Source: Sipunculus nudus (lineage: Eukaryota; Annelida; Sipuncula; Golfingiida; Sipunculidae). From it: a stretch of 64,000 nt of DNA. The notes under the pieces were generated by a model. That model was not told where the DNA came from, did no database searches, and worked only from the letters and a program-made list of their open reading frames with translations. The position numbers were made by a program, and so were the translations under genes. The stretch is taken from the NCBI GenBank assembly GCA_026874595.1, contig CM049306.1, positions 50,294,019 through 50,358,018 of the forward strand. Reading direction: 5' to 3'. The first letter of the stretch is position 1. Every line of letters starts with the position of its first letter. This document shows, piece by piece, positions 40,231 to 50,847 of this stretch.

Positions 40231-42900
40231 TTATTAGTATCGTCCAGGGACAGTGCAGTACTTCACTAGTATCGTCCATGGACAATGCAGTCCATTATTA
40301 GTATCGTCCAGGGACAATGCAGTACATTATTAGTTTCATCCAGGAACAATGCAGTTCATTATAAGTATCGTCCATGGACAATGCAGTACATTATTAGTAT
40401 CATCCAGGAACAATGCAGTACATTATTAGTATCATCCAGGAACAAGGCAGTACATTATAAGTATCGTCCAGGGACAATGCAGTACATTATTAGTATCGTT
40501 CATGGACAATGCATTGCATTATTAGTATCATCCAGAAACAATGCAGTTCATTATAAGTATCGTCCATGGACAATGCAGTACATTATTAGTATGGTCCAGG
40601 GACAATGCAGTACATTATTAGTATCATCCGGGAACAATGCAGTATATTATTAGTATCATCCAGGAACAATGCAGTACATTATTAGTTTCATCCAGGAACA
40701 ATGCAGATCATTTTAAGTATCGTCCATGGACAATGCAGTACATTATTAGTATCATCCAGGAACAATGCAGTACATTATTAGTATCATCCAGGAACAATGC
40801 AGTACATTATGAGTATCATCCAGGAACAAGGCAGTACATTATAAGTATCGTCCATGGACAATGCAGTACATTATTAGTATCATCCAGGAACAATGCAGTA
40901 CATTATGAGTATCATCCAGGAACAAGGCAGTACATTATAAGTATCCTCCATGGACAATGCAGTACATTATTAATATCGTCCATGGACAATGCAGTACATT
41001 ATTAGTTTCATCCAGGAACAATGCAGTACATTATTAGTATCATCCAGGAACAATGCAGTACATTATTAGTATCATCCATGGACAATGCAGTACATTATTA
41101 GTATCATCCGGGAACAATGCAGTACATTATTAGTATCGTCCATGGACAATGCAGTACATTATTAGTTTCATCCAGGAACAATGCAGATCATTATAAGTAT
41201 CGTCCATGGACAATGCAGTACATTATAAGTATCATCCATGGACAATGCAGTACATTATTAGTATCATCCAGAAACAATGCAGTTCATTATTAGTATCATC
41301 CAGGAACAAGGCAGTACATTATTAGTATCGTCCATGGACAGTGAAGTACATTATTAGTATCGTTCATGGACAATGCATTACATTATAAGAATTATCCAGG
41401 AACAATGCAGTTCATTATAAGTATCGTCCATGGACAATGCAGTACATTATTAGTATCATCCAGGAACAAGGCAGTACATTATAGGTATCGTCCATGGACA
41501 ATGCAGTACATTATTAGTTTCATCCAGGAACAATGCAGTTCATTATTAGTATCATCCAGGAACAAGGCAGTACATTATATGTATCGTCCAGGGACAATGC
41601 AGTACGTCATTAGTATCGTCCATGGACAATGCAGTACATTATTAGTATCGTCCAGGGACAATGCAGTAAATTATTAGTATCGTTCATTGACAATGCATTA
41701 CATTATTAGTATCATCCAGTAACAATGCAGTTAATTATAAGTATCATCCAGGAACAATGCAGTACATTATTAGTATCATCCAGGAACAAGGCAGTACAAT
41801 ATTAGTATCATCCAGGAACAAGGCATGCATTATAGGTATCGTCCATGGACAATGCAGTACATTATTAGTATCATCCAGGAACAATGCAGTACATTATTAG
41901 TATCATCCAGGAACAAGGCAGTACATTATAGGTATCGTCCAGGGACAATGCAGTACATAATTAGTATCATCCAGGAACAATGCAGTACATTATAAGTATC
42001 ATCCAGGAACAAGGCAGTACATTATAAGTATCGTCCAGGAACAATGCAGTACATTATTAGTATCGTCCATGGACAATGCAGTACATTATAAGTATCGTCC
42101 AGGGACAATGCAGTACATTATTAGTATCGTTCATGGACAATGCATTACATTATTAGTATCATCCAGTAACAATGCAGTTAATTATAAGTATCGTCCATGG
42201 ACAATGCAGTACATTATTAGTATGGTCCAGGGACAATGCAGTACATTATTAGTATCGTCCATGGACAATGCAGTACATTATTAGTTTCATCCAGGAACAA
42301 TGCAGATCATTATAAGTATCGTCCATGGACAATGCAGTACATTATAAGTATCATCCATGGACAATGCAGTACATTATTAGTATCATCCAGAAACAATGCA
42401 GTTCATTATTAGTATCATCCAGGAACAAGGCAGTACATTATTAGTATCGTCCATGGACAGTGAAGTACATTATTAGTATCATCTAGGAATAGTACGATAC
42501 ATTATCAATATCGTCCAGGAACAATGCAGTTCATTATAAGTATCGTCCATGGACAATGCAGTACATTATTTGTATGGTCCAGGGACAATGCAGTACATTA
42601 TTAGTATCGTCCATGGACAATGCAGTACATTATTAGTTTCATCCAGGAACAATGCAGATCATTTTAAGTATCGTCCATGGACAATGCAGTACATTATTAG
42701 TATCATCCAGGAACAATGCAGTACATTATTAGTATCATCCAGGAACAATGCAGTACATTATTGGTATCATCCAGGAACAATGCAGTACATTATTAGTATC
42801 ATCCAGGAACAAGGCAGTACATTATATATAAGTATCGTCCATGGACAATGCAGTACATTATTAGTATCATCTAGGAATAGTACGATACATTATCAATATC
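40230..42900 (+). repeat. 32-bp minisatellite, divergent right-hand domain
   Basis: The same 32-bp unit continues but with a different variant set: GTTTCATCC, ATGGTCC, GCAGATCATT, GCAGTTAATTATAAG and CTAGGAATAGTACGATAC. It lacks the paired 29-bp units of the core. It has its own internal duplication: the block starting at 41161 recurs at 42280, 1119 bp later (35 units minus one base), and the CTAGGAATAGTACG variant occurs near 42483 and 42871. Confidence 0.93.
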
Positions 42901-43335
42901 GTCCAGAGTCAATGCAGTGAATTATTAGTATCTTCCAGGGACAGTACAATACACTATCAGTATCGTCCATGGACAATGCAGTACATTATTAGTATCTTCT
43001 TGGGACAGTGCAGTACATTATTAGTATCGTCCACGGAAAATGCAGTACATTATTAGTATGGTCGAGGGACAATGCAGTACATTATCGGTATCGTCCAGTG
43101 ATGATGCATTACATTATCGGTGTCGCTCATGAACAGCGCTGCTTTCATTTTTAGTATCGTTTACGGTTTTTTTAAACAGAAGGGTTAATTTGTTCAGGAT
43201 CAGTGCTGCTTATTTTCAGTATCGTTGAGGGACAGTGTTATACACGCGTGTCATCAAAGAAGAGTGCCATTCATTATCCGTTTGTTCAAAGACAGACATT
43301 ATCAATGTCACCCAGGGACAGTCGATAGTGTTGCA
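42900..43335 (+). repeat. Degenerate 3' edge of the 32-bp minisatellite
   Basis: Units decay progressively (for example TATTTTCAGTATCGTTGAGG, then CATTATCAATGTCACCCAGG) and the similarity fades out near 43335. TATCAG and CGTCC variants recur, as at the 5' edge. Confidence 0.75.
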
Positions 43336-43749
43336 ACCCGCTGTCTATTAATGGCTTTGTTTAAGGACAATTTATCGGATCATTTGGTATTACTTATACG
43401 GTCATTTGGTATATATGGACTAATCTGTCTTTAGAATCAGACGAGATTTCTTTTAATAGGGATTTGTATGTTAAAGAATTTTATCTTTCGTAACAAGTTA
43501 TATGCTTTACTCACATCGAGAACAATTCATTATTGGATGAAAAAGAATAAAATAAAGCTTGTTTCATCCAATAATGTAATTTTGAACTAGCCAGTGCCAT
43601 TATTCATAATAATCTCTGTGGTTCTTTAAAATAACAAGAAAACCTGTGAATCTTAAAGGGTGTTCAACGTTTACCCATGAATGAGCTCATAACGAAGATT
43701 ATTTTTTATTACATTATGTATAAATTCGTTAGCCATAGGTTTCAGATAA
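43336..43749. other. AT-rich flank of the minisatellite with a hairpin
   Basis: No gene was seen. A perfect 15-bp inverted repeat pairs 43528-43542 (CATTATTGGATGAAA) with 43562-43576 (TTTCATCCAATAATG) across a 19-bp loop. Confidence 0.7.
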
Positions 43750-44165
43750 AAAGTGCTTCCGCAAAATGGGGGACATTGATTTGGGTCTGTCTGTTTGTCC
43801 GTCTCTCCCTCTGTCTGTCCGTTCGTCAGGTTTTCGTTTACGTGCGTTAACTTTCCTAAATATTATCTGATTTCATTCAAATTTGGGTCAGTGATTGCTC
43901 TCCCGCATACCTAGGTTGGGATTGGTTTTGAAGTGTCTTTCTGACAGATCATTATATCCAGCTCCAAAATAAACAAAAATTTACCTTTTTGTTCCAAATT
44001 CACAACAAAACATGACATGTGGAGACATCTTCAGGGACAATGAAAACTAAAACACAGGCACTATGACATGTGGAGGTATCTTCAGGAGAAAATAAAAACT
44101 AAAACATATTGAGAAGGCAAGCATGAAGGTCACAGGAAGCTAAGAGGCGGAAGCGGGGGACATAA
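43750..44165. repeat. Possible non-autonomous element bounded by GCTTCCGC / GCGGAAGC
   Basis: GCTTCCGC near 43755 is inversely repeated as GCGGAAGC near 44150, and each end also carries GGGGGACAT. A CTGTCTGTTTGTCCGTC-type tract follows the left end. A 51-bp direct repeat (ATGACATGTGGAG at 44012 and 44063, with CTTCAGG and AAAACTAAAACA downstream) lies inside. It resembles the tract-plus-repeat style of the element at 13.3 kb. The family is uncertain. Confidence 0.4.
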
Positions 44166-45593
44166 GTTCCATGAATTTGCTTGTTTAAGTAAACCTGTGA
44201 TGGGTTCACCCTAATGCCACTTATATTACCTAGGGGTTTTTTATGTATAGAGCAAAACGGTGTGAAACACTTTGTCATCTCGGTGAATATTTGAGGATAT
44301 CATTCTATTTTTTATTCTGTTCTGCAAGAGTGTAAAATGTGTTTATGACTTGATTAATCAGTTTTACTGTTGCAGCAAGTACATCTTACAGTAAAGATCA
44401 CAATTCAGTTCAGCCACCTGAAAAGCGTATAAAATGTAGCTTATACTGTGAATGCGGTGATGAATAGATTATAAAGGTATATATACATTTTTAAATTGAG
44501 TTCAGGTTTGCGGACATCTTCTTCTTAAATTCTCGTGTTATTATATAAGGGATGTCCACCTAAACGATAAAAGAAACAAAACAGTTGGTAAACCGAAATG
44601 TGTGTGTTGCTTTGAAAGGCGTTTGATTATAACGATTGCGAAGTCTACGAGTATTTATAAGTATGTGCTGGCATTTGAGGTTTATTTATTTTTATCTTGG
44701 GGAGAACTCTATTAATTTAGACTAGCAGGTAGGCTTTATCTTGATATATGTTCCAGTGTTTATTGCAAGCATCTGGTTGGCCATAAATCACAAAGCCTCC
44801 TATTGCTGACAACTCAGATTGGCAACGAACAGTGCGTCAGTACTACGATACCAGAAATAGAAGGCCCACGTTCTGTTAAGTAATTACCATAAGGATCCGT
44901 GCAGGGGGCCCCTTGGAACTCTCTGCTTATTGTCGCCAATCTAATTTCTTCATTAGCCTGCCTAAGCTAGGGTTTGCGTTAATTATCGATGACTTAAAGA
45001 TCGAATAGCGGCCAGTTCTGCTTTCTCTAATTATCACAGAAACAGTAATGAGACCTGGATTAGTTCTACACCGCATACTGCTCACACACGTTTGGCGTCC
45101 CGCATCACATTATCGCTTTTCATGAATAGTTATTCTGTCTTTACCTTATATATCGAATTAACCTTTGTTCCTCTATAATCTCATTTACGATTTGCAGGTT
45201 TTGCTAAATGTAACTACGATGGACCATTTCCACTTGCATGCGCTCTGCGCGTAACGGTCATCTGTTGTCGTGGGGTAGAGTGGGTCAGCATTGGGATATA
45301 TGTTTAATAAAAGTTAATAAAACCAGTATCTTCAATGAATACCTGATGAGATTTAACTTTTAAATTTTATAAATTGAAACATAACAAGTTATGAACTTTC
45401 TGCAAATAAAACAGACCCAAACACTTATGGTGAGTCAACAGGTGGCGCTGGTGAGGTGAAAAAGAGGTCTATTCTGTTTATACGTTGATGGTTCAGTTAT
45501 GCATATGAAGCAGTATGTATTATATAGCAAAGATTCTAGTTAGTCAAGTGATACTCATGCAGGTTTTAAGATGAATTATGGTCCTTTCACCTT
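44166..45593. other. No gene recognised
   Basis: AT-rich sequence. No open frame, repeat or RNA gene was supported. Confidence 0.5.
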
Positions 45594-46827
45594 GTCTTAT
45601 TAAGCCAAAAAAATAAAGGGTATGGCTCTCAGCCCCCCCCCCCCCCGCATAAAAAATTGTATTCAGATTTTCATCTTTCAAGAAGATAAAATAGTACAAT
45701 TTTAATCAGATTTCCTTTGTTATTTAGTTCTTTTACCTGTTAAGCAAAAAACCTGTTATTGTTATGCTTTTTCCCTGATCATATGACATTTTAATCGAAA
45801 CACACAAAAAGGTAAAAAATAAGATATCGCCCGCCGGACTTTTTTATGAAAAAAGTGTCTAAGAACAATACTTTTTTATGCGGGGGGCCTTATGTTTATA
45901 TAACCAGCTCAGAATGCCATTCATTAGATACCACAATTTTATGTTTAGAAATATTGTGTAGCCCGAGAAATACAGTTAGCTGTCCACTCTTGTAACGTAT
46001 AAGTTGGTTATGACTGTATAACAGAGACAAATATAGTGTAGCCATGTTGTGGCCAAGTTTACCGCAACCACGACTATACATTGACAAACTTGGCAACCAC
46101 GACTGTACATTGACAATCTGCTTTACCACCCCCGCATAACAAGACCACAAAGTGCACGGGGACTCAAACGGATGAAAGGGATAATTATAGGATACCTAGT
46201 GAGAAGTACGAACACGTTACAGACGCATGTAATCATGATGATATAGTTTAATAATTATACCCAAAATAGAGCACATATTTCTTCATTGGTAAAGTGATTG
46301 ATGTGGTCACTTTTGCATCATCTATAAGACAAAATCTTTAAACGGTATCTGAAATATAGGGATCTCACCATATATATAGAGAAAGCCAGTCAACAGTTTC
46401 TACTGATTGTTGCAATTGATCCGTACGTATTGGAACGATACTAACACACTGCACGCCGCTTTTTTACTCTTGCATCATGCCTTTTTGCCTCCCTTCAAAT
46501 ATGTATATATTTTCTATTTAACTATTTATAAACCTCATTGGATTAGTTTCTTCATCCTTATCTGTAGTTTTTTTTTATTTTTATTATTTTTTTTTATCAC
46601 GAATAGCGCCTTCCGTATTGAGGCACGAACCACCGAAATATTATTTATAATAAGGCACGATTATAAAGCATTAGTTCAATCTTCTCATATACTTTAAACA
46701 CTTCATAAATTAAATTTATTATCACATCCTCTGTTTAAATGAATCTGACCATCTAATGAACATATCCTTTCAGGGACCACTGATCAGTTTAATTATTTAG
46801 GTTTAGGACAACTAATATGTGTTAGAT
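45594..46827 (+). repeat. 1.23-kb tandem duplication, copy 1
   Basis: From GTCTTATTAAG to GTGTTAGATG this stretch is repeated in direct orientation immediately to the right with only scattered differences. It includes an internal element with C-rich inverted ends (45633-45887) and a duplicated phrase CAACCACGACT(A/G)TACATTG. A minus-strand frame at 45896-46150 is preserved in the other copy, but this follows from recent duplication. Confidence 0.93.
45633..45887. mobile_element. Small inverted-terminal element with C-rich ends (second copy at about 46889-47150)
   Basis: The left end CCCCCCGCATAAAAAA (45641-45656, extended leftwards by a poly-C run) is matched inversely by TTTTTTATGCGGGGGG (45872-45887). 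The interior is AT-rich and contains CCTGTTAAGCAAAAAACC and a small palindrome, CTTTTTTATGAAAAAAG. In copy 2 the left poly-C end is interrupted. At 255 bp and without coding capacity it fits a MITE. Confidence 0.6.
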
Positions 46828-48783
46828 GTCTTATTAAGCCCAAAAAAAATAAAGGGTATGGCTCTCAGGCACCGCCCGTGTCCATTTACCCCCCCCCCCC
46901 CCCCGCCCTGCATAAAAAATTGTATTCAGATTTTCATCTTTCAAGAAGATAAAATAGTACAATTTTATTCAGATTTCCTTTGTTATTGAGTTTTTTTTTA
47001 CCTGTTAAGCAAAAAACCTGTTATTGTTATGCTTTTCCAATGATCATATAACAAATTTATCCAAACACACAAAAAGGTACAAAATAAAATATCGCCCGCC
47101 CGACTTTTTTATGAAAAAAGTGTCTAAGAACAACACTTTTTTTATGCGGGGGGCCTTATGTTTATATAACCAGCTCAGAATGCCATTCATTAGATACCAC
47201 AATTTTATGTTTAGAAATATTGTGTAGCCCGAGAAATACAGTTAGCTGTCCACTCTTGTAACGTATAAGTTGGTTATGACTGTATAACAGAGACAAATAT
47301 AGTGTAGCCATGTTGTGGCCAAGTTTACCGCAACCACAACTGTACATTGACAAACTTGGCAACCACGACTGTACATTGACAATCTGCTTTACCACCCCCG
47401 CATAACAAGACCACAGAGTGCACGGGGACTCAAACGGATGAAAGGGATAATTATAGGATACCTAGTGAGAAGTACGAACACGTTACAAACGCATGTAATC
47501 ATGATGAAATAGTTTAATAATTATACCCATAAATAGAGCACATATTTCTTCATTGGTAAAGTGTTTGATGTGGTCACTTTTGCATCATCTATAAGACAAA
47601 ATCTTTAAACATTATCTGAAATATAGGGATCTCACCATATATATAGAGAAAGCCAGTCAACAGTTTCTACTGATTGTTGCACTTGATCCGTACGTATTGG
47701 ATCGATACTAACACACTGCACGCCGCTTTTTACTCTTGCATCATGCCTTTTTGCCTCCCTTCAAATATGTATATATTTTCTATTTAACTACCATGGGAAT
47801 GCCAATACTTTTTATGGCTAAATTATTCGGGAATTCTTCATTTCTTGCGAGTTTTCTCATTCATGCATTCTAAGCCGTTTCAGAACAGCACACCCATTAT
47901 TTCTTGATCTTCCCCAGTACCTTGTTGTAAGTCAAGAGTACAACCCGTTTTGATTGTATTTAAATTCAATAAAATAACAGCATGGAATTTTTTTATGAAG
48001 TTCATATTTATATATTATCAATGTTACAGCCTCTGTGTTTTATTAATAATCATAGCTCGATTAGTCTAGATTAATGTGACTATAAACTGAATAATGATTA
48101 AGATTTAACTGTGTCTGTTAAATTTAATATTACTGACAAGATACCTCTCTGGTTTAAAGCTGGTGTTTTGTATTAGTTTGTATTAGTATACCATATGTAG
48201 CTTTACTAGTCTTTTTATACTCTGTAAGCTGTATAACTCTAACGTTCATGCTTTTATAACGTATATTTAATAAGAAAACTATTCAGTTTTATCTCACAAG
48301 AATTCAGTTCTTGTATATTAGTATTAGCCACTTTTAGATCCTCTTTTTTTGTATTGATTAACTTTTTCGTATTTAAGCAAAACCGCTCAGAATCCAACGC
48401 AACGTTTCTTGATATATTTTCATCAAAATTTATTTTATTTTATCTTTGCACATAACCCGTAAAAGTCATTTTTAATATTAGTTATAAACCTCATTGGATT
48501 AGTTTCTTCATCCTTATCTGTATTTTTTTTATTTTGATTATTTTTTTTAATCACGAATAGCGCCTTCCGTACTGAGGCACGAACCACCGAAATATTATTT
48601 ATAATAAGGCACGATTATAAAGCATTAGTTCAAACTTCTCATATACTTTACACACTACATAAATTAAATTTATTATCATATCCTCTGTTTAAATGAATCT
48701 GACCATCTAATGAACATATCCTTTCAGGGACCACTGATCAGTTTAATTATTTAGGTTTAGGACAACTAATATGTGTTAGATGG
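46828..48783 (+). repeat. 1.23-kb tandem duplication, copy 2, with 691 extra bases
   Basis: This copy follows copy 1 directly and ends at the same GTGTTAGATG. It is interrupted by 691 bp not present in copy 1 (47791-48481). It also has a slightly longer poly-C region near 46.89 kb. Confidence 0.93.
47791..48481. mobile_element. Insertion in copy 2 of the duplication, or deletion from copy 1
   Basis: In copy 1 TTCTATTTAACTA continues directly into TTTATAAACCTC. In copy 2 691 AT-rich bases starting CCATGGGAATGCC and ending TTTTTAATATTAG lie between these halves. I see no clear terminal inverted repeat and no target duplication longer than two or three bases, so the direction of the event is open. 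Confidence 0.5.
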
Positions 48784-49049
48784 AGTTCTAGCATGCTGGC
48801 TGGCCTGATCTTGTGCAGCCAGCAGTCTGAGGTATCACACTGCACAATGTACTCACTAACAAGGTCACAGGAAGTGCGTCACGCCGGAAGTGAGGGGCTG
48901 GTCACTTCGCGCTCCTCCGAATCAGGTAAGGTCTCTTCTCTAAGCAACCCCAGAAGTCCGCAGGCCGTACCCTCATCAACATAATTATAAAACAACATGT
49001 GGTAAGACCGGTATTGCTGTATACATATTTCATACGTTCATATATATTA

Positions 49050-49080
<31 letters not shown>

Positions 49081-50787
49081 TTATATCATACATATGATAT
49101 ATATATATGTATATATACTACGAAGGTGTTTATGCTAACATAATTATATATTTTGCGCATGTATATGCTTATTTATATATGTGTATATGTGTATATTTGT
49201 ATGTTTGTATATACATATATGTTACGTATAAGAATCTTTACGTCACATATATGTATATATATACACAAATATATAGGTATATTCATATTTTTATGCATAT
49301 ACGTGAAACTGTTGTCATCTCTATAAACATGTATAAATATTGTACCTATTAAATATTAGCATATTAAAGCAATACTATTAAAAATTAGTTTTCGGAACGT
49401 CACGTTGCAGTCCGACGAAACGCTTACGAACCATTATCATACGTAAGTGAGTTTTTAATATCAAATAGTAAAATCACGGATTTTCCTCTCTGCATGATAT
49501 TTAAATATGTCGACTCAGTGAGTGAGATGTCTTTTTTCGCGACCATCAGTATTTTATTGATAGCATACATTGTTTTATAACCTTCATACGCCTGATATAA
49601 TCCTATCGGTAAGAGTTCAGATTCATTCCCTTCAGCCGAAATCCCTTAAGATGCTTGTTCCGGGTAACGTTCGCGACACAATAGACTTACCGCTTCTGAT
49701 TCTGAATCAAAGGCAAACTACTGGGGCAAATACAGGTTCATACAAAAGAAGGGACCTGGCGAGAGTAAACACATTTATCGGGAGTGCTGGTGGACTTAAT
49801 TCATACATAACTGTCGCATGCAGAAGTAGGCCAGAAAACGATTCGAGTCATTTAACCCGGTGCTGCTGTTGTGGTATTAAGCGAATATTATATTTAATTT
49901 TCCCCATATTTATAGATCAAAAAGGAGGCGATCATGACCCCTGCGCTCCCGAACCAGTAGGTTCGGTAGTTCTTTATACAGAATCAAGGAGTTTTATGAA
50001 GTCGTGATAAGTAAAACTTACAAGTGTCGAGGGTGAAATTTGTTTACATAATAATGTAACTTTTTATGGGTTTTGAAAAGAGTTTAAGGTTGATGTCCTG
50101 AGGCCTCACACTGACACATTCAATATTGTTTTATTCATATCGTTCGGTAGAAGCCCGGGCGGAATTCTCGATGAGTCGTATCCTTATACAGTGGGAATAG
50201 TCAACAATCGAGTTCATATAGTCGGATGTATTCAACCATTGAAAGCGGTATTTGTATTATCATGTTGTACCACGGGCAAATTTGTTCAAGAATTGAGCCC
50301 ATGTAGCAGTAATGCGCTGTTATACAAAATAACACGCAGGGAGTTTGTCCCTGGTAATTCCGTTGTGTTCAACAAACCACAGCCGTGTGATCCGTGTACA
50401 CACAGGGCCTGGTACTGGGGCATGTTTTGACGAACCCTCCAGGCGAGTCAAGCTCTGATTGTGCAAAGTGTTGGCCAAGCGTAACGGGTGCATGTTAAAT
50501 ACACGGGTATACTTTCACTGGCCACATGGTTGCACGTTTGGGGCACCCACATGAAATTTGACCCATCCCAGTGCAGTCCTACATTTTAGTGAGCTTTTCT
50601 GAAGAAACTCTAGAATCTCGAATCAAGAATAAGTATGGCAATTGCGCTGATAGGAAATTCGTGTCTGTCATGCAAGATTTCTAACTAAGCTAATTACCAG
50701 ACCGAGGTCAGTGTTAGTGACTGCGAGGCGTTCGTGGGACTTAAGCTACTCGTGATTTTGGGAATAGTCATATTACTGGTCAATTAA
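48784..50787. other. Upstream flank of the Kv1 exon; no gene recognised
   Basis: (AT)-rich sequence at 49038-49120, then a 145-codon frame at 49570-50007 that lacks any family signature. The in-frame stop before the channel start is at 50785-50787. No confident promoter element was identified. Confidence 0.5.
49038..49120. repeat. Interrupted (AT)n tract
   Basis: TA repeats broken by TTATATCATACATATG. Confidence 0.9.
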
Positions 50788-50847
50788 TATAATCCGGTTT
50801 TATGTTGGACCCACCCAACACCGACGGTCAAGAGTAGAGAGAGAGCC

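Noticed and set aside
28340-42900. CRISPR-like appearance of a 32-bp repeat
   Set aside because: The units are contiguous with no spacers, and the surrounding sequence is eukaryotic with an intron-bearing gene.
28270-42920. Repetitive open frames of 70-123 codons in the 32-bp array (translations such as MQYIISIIQEQCSTLLVSS)
   Set aside because: Three 32-bp units equal 32 codons, so the repeat translates into a 32-residue period wherever a TATAAG variant avoids the TAG of TATTAG. Frames start and stop with unit variants, 29-bp units keep phase only by chance, and no promoter or splice context is seen.
45896-47395. A 77-84-codon minus-strand frame kept in both copies of the 1.23-kb duplication (45896-46150 and 47162-47395)
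   Set aside because: The copies are too recent for conservation of the frame to mean selection, and the protein shows no family signature.
49570-50007. 145-codon frame upstream of the channel exon
   Set aside because: No domain, signal or conserved motif was recognised, and there is no donor context at its end. It is plausible as chance.
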